A stretch of DNA of 64,000 nt from positions 62,001 to 126,000 of the forward strand of contig NZ_JYLO01000013.1 of NCBI RefSeq assembly GCF_001439845.1, written 5' to 3'. The position numbers and the translations under genes are program-made. The DNA comes from Pseudomonas lactis. Its GTDB lineage: Bacteria; Pseudomonadota; Gammaproteobacteria; Pseudomonadales; Pseudomonadaceae. Below, piece by piece: positions 39,298-48,045 of this stretch. Below the pieces are notes generated by a model, which saw nothing but the letters and a program-made list of their open reading frames with translations, had not been told where the DNA came from and ran no database searches. Every line of letters starts with the position of its first letter. Position 1 is the stretch's first letter.

Positions 39298-39978
39298 TTA
39301 AAGTTGTTTGAGTGCGGCGGTCCACTCTTCGCTGTTCATGGTGCCCATGGCCTTGAAGGTGCCGTTGGGCAGCACCTTGACGAACAGTGCGCTGCCGTAC
39401 TCGGCGGCGGCTGCGTGGGGGAAGCCCAGGCTGGTCTGGAAGTCGCTCATGCAGGCGCTGTGGGTGATCAGCATCAGGTTGCGTCCCGGCTGTTTGTGGC
39501 CGAGGATCTCATCGCCCATGGCGTCGCCGCAGATGGCCAGCGGGCCGGGGGACAGCTCGGTCTTGCCGAACATGAACAGTGACGTCTGGGCGGTTCGCGT
39601 GGTGGGGCTGCTGAGCACGTCGGTCAGGGCCATGCCCAGTGAATCAAAGGCTTTGCCCAGTTCGACGGCGCGTTCAGTGCCGTTGATGGTCAGGCCATCA
39701 GCGGGGCCGAAGCAGGGGTTGGCCGAGCGGTCGCAACGCTCTTCATGGCGCACCAGCACCACCAGTTCACCCTCTCGCCAGCTGGCGAGCACCCCGGAGG
39801 TCAGCAGGCGATTGCCTACGCCCAGGTCCAGGGGCGAGCTGGGCCACATTAAAAAGCCCGCCAACAGCAAGGCGGTAACGCTGATGCCAAGCAAGTGCAG
39901 GCGGTATTTTCTCAGGCGTTTTAACCTTGACCTTTTGGGTTGGGGGTTGGCCAGGATCATGTCTGCCACGCGGTTCAT
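39298..39978 (-). CDS. Ais/PmrG-like histidine phosphatase
   Basis: About 226 residues: a cytoplasmic basic N-terminus, one membrane segment (about 28-46), and a periplasmic histidine-phosphatase domain. The phosphoryl-accepting His is in LVLVRHEERCD, a second motif is SSPTTRTAQTS, and LMLITHSACMSDF carries the second His. Ais/PmrG removes phosphate from heptose II in the lipopolysaccharide core and is usually next to arn genes, as here (upstream of arnT, same strand, 181 bases). The start is unclear: ATG at 39978, ATG at 39960 or GTG at 39987. Confidence 0.75.
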   Translation of the reverse strand: MNRVADMILANPQPKRSRLKRLRKYRLHLLGISVTALLLAGFLMWPSSPLDLGVGNRLLTSGVLASWREGELVVLVRHEERCDRSANPCFGPADGLTINGTERAVELGKAFDSLGMALTDVLSSPTTRTAQTSLFMFGKTELSPGPLAICGDAMGDEILGHKQPGRNLMLITHSACMSDFQTSLGFPHAAAAEYGSALFVKVLPNGTFKAMGTMNSEEWTAALKQL

Positions 39979-40241
39979 CCTCGGCACTGTTTATTGTGTT
40001 TATAAAAAGGCTGCACGGCTGGGCAGTTGCCCTTAGTGAGGCAGGAGACTGTCACAGCACTGCTGTCTTTTTGCTGAACACTTGCATGTTAAGAGTGTCA
40101 CTTTGGTTAACTAAGAAAGTTGTGGGTTACCACGAGTTGGCGGGCACTTTAAAGTGCGGTGGATGGTCGGGCGGTGAAATCCATGTGAAAAATTTGCGTG
40201 GGCAGGAGCATCAGCCGTTATTCTCATTGCGGGTCCTTCAG

Positions 40242-40922
40242 ATGAGCGTTCTTATGTTGCAGGTGCAAGGTGTTGTAAAAAACTACGCGACCCCGCAAGG
40301 CCCGCTGGCCGTCCTGGCCGGCGTCGACCTGCACCTGGGCGAGCGCAGCAGCCTGGCGCTGATGGGTGAATCGGGCAGCGGCAAAAGCACCTTGCTGCAC
40401 CTGGTGGCCGGGTTGGACCGAGTGGACGGCGGCAGCATCCGCATCGGCGAGCAGCGCCTCGACCAACTCAACGAAGGGCAACTGGCCCATTGGCGCCGCA
40501 CGCAAATCGGCCTGGTCTTCCAGCAGTTCAACCTGATCGGCAGCTTGCGCGTGGAAGACAACCTGGCGTTCCAGGCGCGGCTGGCCGGACGTTTCGACCC
40601 CCACTGGCAAGCGCAATTGGTGGAGCGCCTGGGGCTGGGCGACTTGCTACGGCGTTACCCGGAGCAACTCTCCGGTGGCCAGCAGCAACGGGTTGCCGTC
40701 GGGCGGGCGTTGGCCTCGCGACCGGGTTTGTTGCTGGCTGACGAACCCACCGGCAACCTCGACGAAGCCACCAGCGATGAAGTGCTGCAACTGTTGTTGG
40801 ACCTGCTGCGTGACAGCCCCACCAGCCTGTTGATGGTCACCCACAGCCCGCGCCTGGCCGCACGGCTTGACCGGCAAGTGATGCTGCACCGTGGCCGTGT
40901 CGTGCCGATGGACGCTCGCTGA
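40242..40922 (+). CDS. ABC transporter ATP-binding protein (LolD/MacB type)
   Basis: A 226-residue ATPase with Walker A GESGSGKST, Q-loop VFQQFNL, signature LSGGQQQR, Walker B LLLADEPTGNLD and switch His in MVTHS. The LNEGQLAHWRRTQIGLVFQQ stretch is typical of the LolD/MacB/AttE subfamily that powers FtsX-type permeases. The start at 40242 (MSVLML) is preferred to a longer frame that begins inside the phosphatase promoter region. The stop is followed after one base by the permease start, so the two are coupled. Confidence 0.88.
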   Translation: MSVLMLQVQGVVKNYATPQGPLAVLAGVDLHLGERSSLALMGESGSGKSTLLHLVAGLDRVDGGSIRIGEQRLDQLNEGQLAHWRRTQIGLVFQQFNLIGSLRVEDNLAFQARLAGRFDPHWQAQLVERLGLGDLLRRYPEQLSGGQQQRVAVGRALASRPGLLLADEPTGNLDEATSDEVLQLLLDLLRDSPTSLLMVTHSPRLAARLDRQVMLHRGRVVPMDAR

Positions 40923-40923
40923 G

Positions 40924-43386
40924 ATGGCGCTGTTTTACTGGACGCTGCGCGCATTGCTGAGCCACTGGCGGCGCCATCCGGTGCAATTTTTCAGCGTGCT
41001 CACCGGCCTGTGGCTGGCCACCGCGCTACTGACCGGCGTGCAGGCCCTCAACAGCCAGGCGCGGGACAGCTACGCACGCGCCAGCCAACTGATCGGTGGC
41101 GAACCTCAAGCCAGCCTGGTAGCGCCGGACGCCGCCAGTTTCCCCCAAGCACTGTTTGCCGAGCTGCGCCGCGCCGGCTGGCCGGTCTCCCCGGTGGTGC
41201 AGGGCCGGGTTGAGCTTCAAGGCCACGAGCAGCAGCGTCTGCAACTGATGGGCATCGACCCGGTGTCGTTGCCCGGCAGCGGCAGCGTGGCAGGGCAACG
41301 CTTGAGCCAGGCGCAGATGCTGGCGTTTTTCGAGCCGCCAGGGCGTACCTGGGTCGCTGCGCAAACGTTAGAGGCGCTGGGGTTGCAGGCGGGCGAGCAG
41401 CCGCTGACGTCCACCGGGCAGCGCCTGCCACCGTTGCAAGTACAGGCCGATATGGCGCCCGGCCTGCTGCTGACCGATATCAGTTTTGCCCAACCCCTGC
41501 TCAACATGCCTGGGCGCCTGTCGCGCTTACTGGTGGACAACACCTTCGCCGCGCGCCACCCCACGCCACCCGCCGCGTTGCAACTCAAGCAGGGCGAGGA
41601 CAACAACCTGTCACGTCTCACTGAAAGCTTTCACCTGAACTTGGATGCAGTGGGTTTTTTATCCTTTGTGGTGGGGCTGTTTATCGTGCATGCGGCCATC
41701 GGCCTGGCCCTGGAACAGCGCCGTGGCCTGCTGCGAACCTTGCGCGCCTGTGGAGTCAGCGCACGCCTGTTGATCCTGAGCCTGGGCCTCGAATTGGGCG
41801 CTTTGGCTGTGTTGAGCGGTGTACTCGGTATCGCCAGCGGCTACCTGCTGGCCAGCCTGCTGCTGCCGGATGTCGCCGCCAGTTTGCGCGGCCTGTACGG
41901 CGCCGAAGTCGCCGGCCAATTGAACTTGAGCCCCTGGTGGTGGCTCGCTGGTTTGGGCGTGAGCCTGCTGGGCGCACTGCTCGCCGGGGCCAGCAGCCTG
42001 TGGCGCGCGGCGCGTTTGCCGTTACTGGCGCTGGCCAACGCCCAGGCCTGGCATCAAGCCCATGGGCGCTGGTTACGGCGCCAGGGCTGGGTGGCATCCG
42101 CCGCCTTGCTGATCGCATTGCTGGCACTGTGGCTGGGCGATAGCCTGGCCGCCGGTTTTGTGCTGATGGCGGCCTTGCTGTTGGGCGCGGCGTTGGCGTT
42201 ACCGGTGCTGCTAAACGGTTTATTGAAAGCGGTGCTGGGGCGCGGTCGCTCGGTGCTGGGCCAGTGGTTCCTGGCCGATTGCCGCCAGCAACTGCCGGCC
42301 TTGAGCCTGGCGTTGATGGCGTTGCTGTTGGCCCTGGCGGCGAATATCGGCGCCGGTTCCATGACCTCGGGCTTTCGCCAGACCTTCACCCATTGGCTGG
42401 AGCAGCGCCTCACCGCCGAGCTGTACCTCAACCCGCAAAATCCGCAGCAGGCCGAGCAACTCAATGCATGGTTGAGCCGCCAGCCCCTGGTGCAGGCCGT
42501 ATTGCCCGCCTGGCAGGTGTCGGTGCAACTGCAAGGCTGGCCCGCGGAGGTGTTCGGCGTGGTCGACAACCCCACTTATCGTCAACACTGGCCGTTGCTG
42601 GAAGCGGCGGATGCGCCCTGGGACCGCCTGCTGCAAGACGACAGCCTGATGCTCAGCGAACAACTGGCGCGACGCCTGAAGGTGCAACTGGGCGACACGG
42701 TTTCCATCCCCACACCGCAGGGTACCTGGGCGCCGAAGATCGTCGGCATCTACGCCGACTACGGCAACCCCAAGGGCCATCTGCTGGTCAATGCCCAGCA
42801 CCTGTTGGCGCATTGGCCGACGCTCTCACCGGCACGCTTCAACCTGCGCGTGGCGCCTGCCGATGTGCCGCCGCTGATTCGTGAAGTGCAGCGGGAGTTC
42901 GCCCTGGAAGACAGCCGCATCGTCGATCAACAGCAACTCAAGGGCTGGTCCAGCCAGGTCTTCGAACGCACCTTCGCCGCCACCGCGGCGTTGAACAGCC
43001 TGACCCTTGGCGTCGCTGGTGTGGCGTTGTTCATCAGTCTGCTGACCCAGAGCCAAAGCCGTCTGGGCCAACTCGCGCCGTTGTGGGCGCTGGGCGTGAC
43101 GCGCCGACAATTGATGCTGCTCAACCTCGGCCAGACCTGGCTGCTGGCGGTGCTCACGTTGATCCTGGCGTTGCCGCTGGGGCTGTTGCTGGCGTGGTGC
43201 CTGGATGCGGTGATCAACGTGCAGGCCTTCGGCTGGCGCCTGCCGCTGCAAGTCTTCCCCGGCCAGCTTGCGCAATTGCTGGGGCTGGCGATGCTCGCCA
43301 CCTTGCTTGCGTCGGCCTGGCCCCTCTGGCAGCTGTACCGCAGCCGCCCGGCGGATTTGTTGAGGACGTTCGCCCATGAAGACTAA
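40924..43386 (+). CDS. FtsX/MacB-type ABC permease
   Basis: A 820-residue permease (start at 40924, MALFYWTLRALL). A first membrane segment is followed by a large periplasmic domain (about 40-240), then three membrane segments with the FtsX signature (ALEQRRGLLRTLRACGVSAR), four more helices, a second periplasmic domain and three final membrane segments with a second signature (GQLAPLWALGVTRRQLMLLN). This duplicated architecture is that of AttF/AttG-like or LolCE-like permeases, which move lipids, lipoproteins or peptides rather than import solutes. It overlaps the next gene by 11 bases. Cargo unknown. Confidence 0.88.
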   Translation: MALFYWTLRALLSHWRRHPVQFFSVLTGLWLATALLTGVQALNSQARDSYARASQLIGGEPQASLVAPDAASFPQALFAELRRAGWPVSPVVQGRVELQGHEQQRLQLMGIDPVSLPGSGSVAGQRLSQAQMLAFFEPPGRTWVAAQTLEALGLQAGEQPLTSTGQRLPPLQVQADMAPGLLLTDISFAQPLLNMPGRLSRLLVDNTFAARHPTPPAALQLKQGEDNNLSRLTESFHLNLDAVGFLSFVVGLFIVHAAIGLALEQRRGLLRTLRACGVSARLLILSLGLELGALAVLSGVLGIASGYLLASLLLPDVAASLRGLYGAEVAGQLNLSPWWWLAGLGVSLLGALLAGASSLWRAARLPLLALANAQAWHQAHGRWLRRQGWVASAALLIALLALWLGDSLAAGFVLMAALLLGAALALPVLLNGLLKAVLGRGRSVLGQWFLADCRQQLPALSLALMALLLALAANIGAGSMTSGFRQTFTHWLEQRLTAELYLNPQNPQQAEQLNAWLSRQPLVQAVLPAWQVSVQLQGWPAEVFGVVDNPTYRQHWPLLEAADAPWDRLLQDDSLMLSEQLARRLKVQLGDTVSIPTPQGTWAPKIVGIYADYGNPKGHLLVNAQHLLAHWPTLSPARFNLRVAPADVPPLIREVQREFALEDSRIVDQQQLKGWSSQVFERTFAATAALNSLTLGVAGVALFISLLTQSQSRLGQLAPLWALGVTRRQLMLLNLGQTWLLAVLTLILALPLGLLLAWCLDAVINVQAFGWRLPLQVFPGQLAQLLGLAMLATLLASAWPLWQLYRSRPADLLRTFAHED

Positions 43387-44440
43387 GGCATTGGCGTGCA
43401 TCGCCTGGTTACTGCTGAGCGGGTGCGACCAGGCGCCCGCACCCGAGGACAGTTTCGCCGGGCTGGGCAGCGATGCGGCGGACTTTGCCCAGGTGGTGCC
43501 CGGCAAAGTCTTCAGCTTTCCCGAGGACCACGGGCCCCATGACGGCTTTCGCATCGAATGGTGGTACGTCACTGCCAACCTCAAGGATGCCCAGGGCAAT
43601 GTCTTCGGCGTGCAATGGACGCTGTTTCGCAATGCGTTGAAGGCCGGCCCTGTTGAACCGGGCTGGCGCGATTCAACCGTGTGGCTCGGCCACGCCGCCG
43701 TCACCTCAGCCACCCGCCACTACGCCGCCGAACGCTTGGCCCGGGGTGGCGTCGGCCAGGCTGGGGCTCAGGCAGAGCCGTTCAACGCCTGGATCGACGA
43801 CTGGACCTTCGCCACCCGCCCTGGTGCTTCCAGCCCCCTGGCCGACATGCAACTCAAGGCCAGTGGCGCACAATTTGCCTACGACCTGCACCTGACCTCC
43901 AGCCGCCCGCTGGTGCTGCAAGGCGACCATGGCTACAGCCGCAAATCCGACCAGGGCCAGGCGTCGTACTACTACAGCCAGCCGTTTTTCACCGCCAGCG
44001 GCAGCGTCAGCCTCGACGGCCAGACCTACCAGGTCAGCGGCCCAGCCTGGCTCGACCGCGAGTGGAGCAGCCAACCCCTGGCCGCCAGCCAGACCGGCTG
44101 GGACTGGTTCTCCCTGCACCTGGACCGCGGCGCGCAACTGATGCTGTTTCGCGTGCGGCAGAAAGACAGCGACGGTTACCTCACCGGCACTTGGATCGAC
44201 GCCCAAGGCCACACCGAGACCTTGCACAACAGCGATATCCAACTCACACCGCTGACCACCACGGCCATCGACGGGCGCAACATTCCCACACGTTGGTCGC
44301 TGAAAATTCCCGGCAAACAGCTGGATATCACCACCGAAGCCGTCAACCCCAAAGCGTGGATGGACCTGGGCATTCCATATTGGGAAGGGCCGGTGCGGTT
44401 TGAGGGTGGGGTGGGGTATTTGGAGATGACGGGGTATTAG
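43376..44440 (+). CDS. AttH/CrtC-like lipocalin-fold lipoprotein
   Basis: A 354-residue protein with lipobox Cys17 (LLLSGC). It has the AttH/hydroxyneurosporene-synthase-like double lipocalin domain: PEDHGPHDGFRIEWWYVTAN, DDWTFATR, GYSRKSDQGQASYYYSQP and WLDREWSSQP are characteristic. In the attEFGH-like arrangement this protein is the exported partner of an ABC ATPase and FtsX-like permease, as here. It probably binds or shuttles a hydrophobic compound at the outer envelope. It overlaps the permease gene by 11 bases and closes the operon. Confidence 0.85.
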   Translation: MKTKALACIAWLLLSGCDQAPAPEDSFAGLGSDAADFAQVVPGKVFSFPEDHGPHDGFRIEWWYVTANLKDAQGNVFGVQWTLFRNALKAGPVEPGWRDSTVWLGHAAVTSATRHYAAERLARGGVGQAGAQAEPFNAWIDDWTFATRPGASSPLADMQLKASGAQFAYDLHLTSSRPLVLQGDHGYSRKSDQGQASYYYSQPFFTASGSVSLDGQTYQVSGPAWLDREWSSQPLAASQTGWDWFSLHLDRGAQLMLFRVRQKDSDGYLTGTWIDAQGHTETLHNSDIQLTPLTTTAIDGRNIPTRWSLKIPGKQLDITTEAVNPKAWMDLGIPYWEGPVRFEGGVGYLEMTGY

Positions 44441-44580
44441 GGGCGCTTTCTGTAGGTGTTCATCTTTTGCTGTGTAGGCAACTTCCCAAACGTACTTTTT
44501 GAGCCCCGCCTGCTTGTGTTCGGGCTGTGGGTGCTTGCTTATATTTCGATGCCATCTCTCTCGGTATCGGAATCCAGGAC

Positions 44581-45573
44581 ATGGCGTACGGCTACATCAA
44601 TCAACAGGCTGCACCTTACCCGTTTTTGAAATCACGTCTATGGCGCGGAGGCTTGTTGCAAGGCCGAGATCATTTCGATGTGCTGAATCGGCACCTGAGC
44701 CATGGATTGGTGAGGCCGGGTGAGTTGGTGATTGTTCCAGAGGCGTCCAGCGTCAATTGTTCTATCGAAGAAGCCTGGTTGATGCGCCACGCTGAAGAGA
44801 TTACTCATCAACTGGACCAGGTTGCGCCCCTCGATAGAGCTGGAAACAAAAACTATGACCTGGCGCAGAGCATTCTGGGGTATGGCTCGATAGGCATCGG
44901 CAGTGCGACGTCGGCTTGGAGCCGGCACCTGCAGGCGGTTGCACAGATTTTGATGGAAATCGAGCAACTGCATCGCCAATTGAAGGACGGTGGTTTGGAC
45001 AAAGAGTCGTTTATACGACAGCGTCAAAGGATGTTTGGCGTTTTGGATATGCAACTGCAAGGGGCTGCACGATTTGGCTCGGGGTTGCGTGGCAATCAAC
45101 CGCTGAAGGGAGCGCTCGGGATCTCGACCAAAAGCTATCTGCATCAAGGCGAGATTGCGGGGTACACGCAGCGGGTTCGAACGATTACGCAAATGTCGAA
45201 ATGGTTAAAGCAAGGAACATATCTTGGGTTGGCGTTGGATGTAGGCGTGGCGGGTTTGGAAATCAAGGAGGCGTGTGTGGTGGGAAGGGAGGTGCAGTGT
45301 CGGCGGGCGAAGTATGTGGAGACGGGGAGGTTGCTGGGTGGAGTATTTGGGGCTGCTGTTTTGGGCAAGCGTGGCGCAACTATTGCTCGCAGTGCATGCC
45401 GGATTGCATTGGGTGTTTCACTGAAAGGCAACGGTGAACTGGCTTGCGGAATTATCGGAGGGGCTATGGGCGGGGCGACGGGAGGCGCTTTTTTTGGTGA
45501 GTTTGGTGGGTTTTTGGGGGGAAGAATATTGGAAGTCGACGGCGATCTGATATTCCAACCCGAGGGAACATAA
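44581..45573 (+). CDS. Candidate glycine-zipper antibacterial toxin
   Basis: About 330 residues (start ATG at 44581 with GGA 8-10 bases upstream; a GTG 18 codons earlier is possible). The N-terminus has a LysM-like piece (LLQGRDHFDVLNRHL then RPGELVIVPEASSVNCSIEEA) that I associate with type VI or contact-dependent effectors of Pseudomonas. A helical middle (about 70-215) is followed by two glycine-zipper stretches (GRLLGGVFGAAVLGKRG; GIIGGAMGGATGGAFFGEF), which in known toxins insert into membranes. Two related small membrane proteins follow at once, as immunity proteins would. GC content and codon use drop clearly compared with flanking genes, suggesting transfer. Delivery route not visible. 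Confidence 0.65.
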   Translation: MAYGYINQQAAPYPFLKSRLWRGGLLQGRDHFDVLNRHLSHGLVRPGELVIVPEASSVNCSIEEAWLMRHAEEITHQLDQVAPLDRAGNKNYDLAQSILGYGSIGIGSATSAWSRHLQAVAQILMEIEQLHRQLKDGGLDKESFIRQRQRMFGVLDMQLQGAARFGSGLRGNQPLKGALGISTKSYLHQGEIAGYTQRVRTITQMSKWLKQGTYLGLALDVGVAGLEIKEACVVGREVQCRRAKYVETGRLLGGVFGAAVLGKRGATIARSACRIALGVSLKGNGELACGIIGGAMGGATGGAFFGEFGGFLGGRILEVDGDLIFQPEGT

Positions 45574-45575
45574 CG

Positions 45576-45956
45576 ATGTCCCTTTTTTTTGTATATAGCA
45601 TTGTGATGTTCGCTTGGGTGTTTGTCGTGTTCGTACTGATAGTGTTTGCTGAATACGCAAAGCTGGATGAACTGGAAAGTTACTTCAGTGAGAACGAGAA
45701 GGTTCTTAGGCATAAGCGTTTCAGGGAAGGATATGATCCGATCGATAGATATCATCGCATGAGCCTGATGATCGACATCCTGTCAGGTCCGAAAGCTTTT
45801 CTGAAGGCAGGCCTTGTGACCGAAGCCGAGCTGGCGTCTGTCCCCTTGACGCTTAAGCGCTGGGCCTTGTGGCCGTATCGCCTCGCGGATGTTTGTATCA
45901 TCGAAATCATTGTGTGGGAGGTTTGGCGCAGATGGTGCGATATCCCAATTCCATGA
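45576..45956 (+). CDS. Small membrane protein, candidate immunity protein 1
   Basis: A 126-residue protein with an N-terminal membrane segment (FFVYSIVMFAWVFVVFVLIV), a charged middle and a second hydrophobic stretch near the end (ADVCIIEIIVWEVW). HRMSLMIDIL and LKRWALWPYRLA are shared with the second copy at 46086, so the two are duplicates. It starts 2 bases after the toxin stop, indicating coupled translation. Location in the inner membrane would fit protection against a membrane-inserting toxin. Low GC. Confidence 0.7.
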   Translation: MSLFFVYSIVMFAWVFVVFVLIVFAEYAKLDELESYFSENEKVLRHKRFREGYDPIDRYHRMSLMIDILSGPKAFLKAGLVTEAELASVPLTLKRWALWPYRLADVCIIEIIVWEVWRRWCDIPIP

Positions 45957-46085
45957 AACTAGGCCTCACTCGCGAAAAACACCTCTTGAATTGGCAATTG
46001 GTAGCGGTGCGCGAACCTGGAGGCGGTCATTACGGGGCGTTATAGATCAAGAGTGATTCGATTTTTTCACCAAAAGGGCATGTTA

Positions 46086-46442
46086 ATGTCGTTTTTTCTC
46101 GCTTACACCCTGGTGATGGTGGTTGGAGCGTTCGTCATTTTGGGATTAGTGCTCTTTGTCGAACGAACAAAACTCGAGGCGTTGGAAGGTTACTTCATTG
46201 AAAACGTGCAGGTGCGTAACTATCAGCAACGCTGGGGACGAAACCAGCGGTTCGTCAGGTTCCATCGCATGTGTCTCATGATTGATATCCTCCGCGCGCC
46301 AGAACGCTCCGTGAAAGAAGGTTACATGACCGAGGCAGAGCTAGCCGTCATTCCGCCAGCGCTCAAGCGTTGGGCTGTATGGCCCTATCGGCTCGCGATA
46401 ATTTGGGCGATCAGTTGGGGCTATTGGTGCACCTGGCTTTAG
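46086..46442 (+). CDS. Small membrane protein, candidate immunity protein 2
   Basis: A 118-residue paralogue of the preceding gene: MSFFLAYTLVMVVGAFVILG at the start, FHRMCLMIDILRAPERSVKEG in the middle and LKRWAVWPYRLAIIWAI near the end. The start at 46086 is set by AGGG 7-8 bases upstream and by alignment with its paralogue; a frame 11 codons longer is open. The 129-base gap between the copies holds no gene. Duplicated immunity genes often reflect loss of the intervening toxin or protection against variants. Confidence 0.7.
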   Translation: MSFFLAYTLVMVVGAFVILGLVLFVERTKLEALEGYFIENVQVRNYQQRWGRNQRFVRFHRMCLMIDILRAPERSVKEGYMTEAELAVIPPALKRWAVWPYRLAIIWAISWGYWCTWL

Positions 46443-46591
46443 AGGTACTTTCGCTTCTTGAGCCTGAATTTCAGGCTCACATTTTTAAAAAATACTGTAC
46501 ATACATACAGTCTTGTCCTACAGTCCATCCCAGGTGACCGGATGTCACCGGTTACCTGAGCTTCAATTTTTTAACTATGGATGGATAAAAA

Positions 46592-48040
46592 ATGAAATCG
46601 AAAAAAGCCTTCATTCTGGGCGCGGCCATGGCGGCCTCTTGCTTCGTTTCGGCCTTTGCCCTGGCCGAGCAAACCCCGGCAAAACTCAGCGCGCAGGCGG
46701 TCAAGCAGGCCGTGGACAAAGCGTTGAAACCTGGCGGTACGCTGGAAAAGGCCAGCGTCTCGGGCGAGCTCAAGCAAAAGCTCAATGCCGCCAAGGCCGG
46801 GCAGTCCAACGTCGTCAAAAAAAGCAAGGCGGCCGTCGGTAATGTGGCGATTGACTCCCCGGTTGGCCAGCTGGAAAAACCTGACTCGGCGCACATGAAA
46901 CAGGCCGCGGTTGCAGCCTTCACGCCGTTGTTTCCCACCCTGGATATCAATACTCTTTACACCCTCACCGGTGTGGAGACCGGCGCGCAAATCGCTTACC
47001 ACTTCAACCTGCCGAAAAACGCACGAATCCAGGTACAGCTGCTGAACCAGAGTGCCGGCACGGATATGTCGTTGACGCTGTTCCATGACGACGGCCAAGG
47101 CAACCTGACGCCGCTGGGCACCTCGGATAACCCCGGCAGTGCCGATGAATACCTCAACGGCGTGTTGCCAGCCGGTGACTACTACTGGTTCATGGTGGCC
47201 AATGTCGCGAGCAACTCGCAGTTCAGTTTTGGTGTGGCGGTGGACAGCAATGTGGATGCCTACGAGCCTAACGACACTGAGCAAACCGCGTTCGCGCTGC
47301 CGGATGCCTTGAACCAGGTGACCGGTAACCTCGACAGCGTCAATGACGTGGATTACTTCTCCTTCGTCTCGTTGCGTGGCCAAGGTGTGGGCATGTTCCT
47401 GGGCGATGACGGTGCGGGTACGCGTAACCAGTGGATCTTCGAACGGTTCGATGGCACCCAGTGGGTGGAAGTCCCGCAGGGCTCTACCTCCACCTATCCC
47501 AACCTGACGCCAGGCTACACGGTCAAGGTGCGTGTGCGGGCCAACCCGGCGGTAGCATTGAACCCCCAGGCTCAATACAAGCTGACCCTCGGCTCGGCGC
47601 CACGCCTGAACCAGCACAATGTGAACGGCGATAACGTGGTGCGCATCCCCAGCTCGATCTTCCAACTGGCCACCCAGGCGGCCCGCAATCTGAGCTGGAG
47701 CACCCAGTGGTCAGACAGCACGGGCGAACCCCTGCGCGGCGTCACCCCTGTACTGCGGGTCGACAAGCATTTTGGCGGCACTTACAACTGGGTCGACTAT
47801 GAGGCCAAGACCGGCATCACCGGTGCAGCCTCGGGGAATGTCGCCCTGGGCACCTGCTCTGGGGACTACAAAGTGCGGTACCCGGACAGCGGCTCGGGCC
47901 AGACCTACAACTGGGAAACCTGGTTCAATGAGGGCGGCTGGCGCATTGAGCTCAGGGAGTTCCCAGGTGTGGGCGTGGGTGGCAATAACGTCCAATACGT
48001 CAGCCTCGGCCACATCTGCAGCCAGACCATCGTGCGCTGA
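46592..48040 (+). CDS. Secreted protein with two prepeptidase-like (PPC) domains
   Basis: A 482-residue protein with a Sec signal peptide (cleavage after SAFALA). After a lysine/alanine-rich linker (about 27-95), two beta-sandwich domains like bacterial prepeptidase C-terminal (PPC) domains follow: the first around 120-225 (AGDYYWFMVANV), the second around 227-340, opening DAYEPNDTEQTAFALPDAL, the usual start of such domains. The last 140 residues have two cysteines and many tryptophans and are not recognised. PPC domains are usually attached to secreted proteases, but no protease domain is visible, so this may be a binding protein or a protease relic. A strong terminator follows. Confidence 0.75.
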   Translation: MKSKKAFILGAAMAASCFVSAFALAEQTPAKLSAQAVKQAVDKALKPGGTLEKASVSGELKQKLNAAKAGQSNVVKKSKAAVGNVAIDSPVGQLEKPDSAHMKQAAVAAFTPLFPTLDINTLYTLTGVETGAQIAYHFNLPKNARIQVQLLNQSAGTDMSLTLFHDDGQGNLTPLGTSDNPGSADEYLNGVLPAGDYYWFMVANVASNSQFSFGVAVDSNVDAYEPNDTEQTAFALPDALNQVTGNLDSVNDVDYFSFVSLRGQGVGMFLGDDGAGTRNQWIFERFDGTQWVEVPQGSTSTYPNLTPGYTVKVRVRANPAVALNPQAQYKLTLGSAPRLNQHNVNGDNVVRIPSSIFQLATQAARNLSWSTQWSDSTGEPLRGVTPVLRVDKHFGGTYNWVDYEAKTGITGAASGNVALGTCSGDYKVRYPDSGSGQTYNWETWFNEGGWRIELREFPGVGVGGNNVQYVSLGHICSQTIVR

Positions 48041-48045
48041 TTGAT

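Noticed and set aside
44527-44580. GTG start for the toxin candidate, adding 18 residues
   Set aside because: The added segment (ACLYFDAISLGIGIQ) has no ribosome binding site; ATG at 44581 has GGA at a suitable distance. Not excluded completely.
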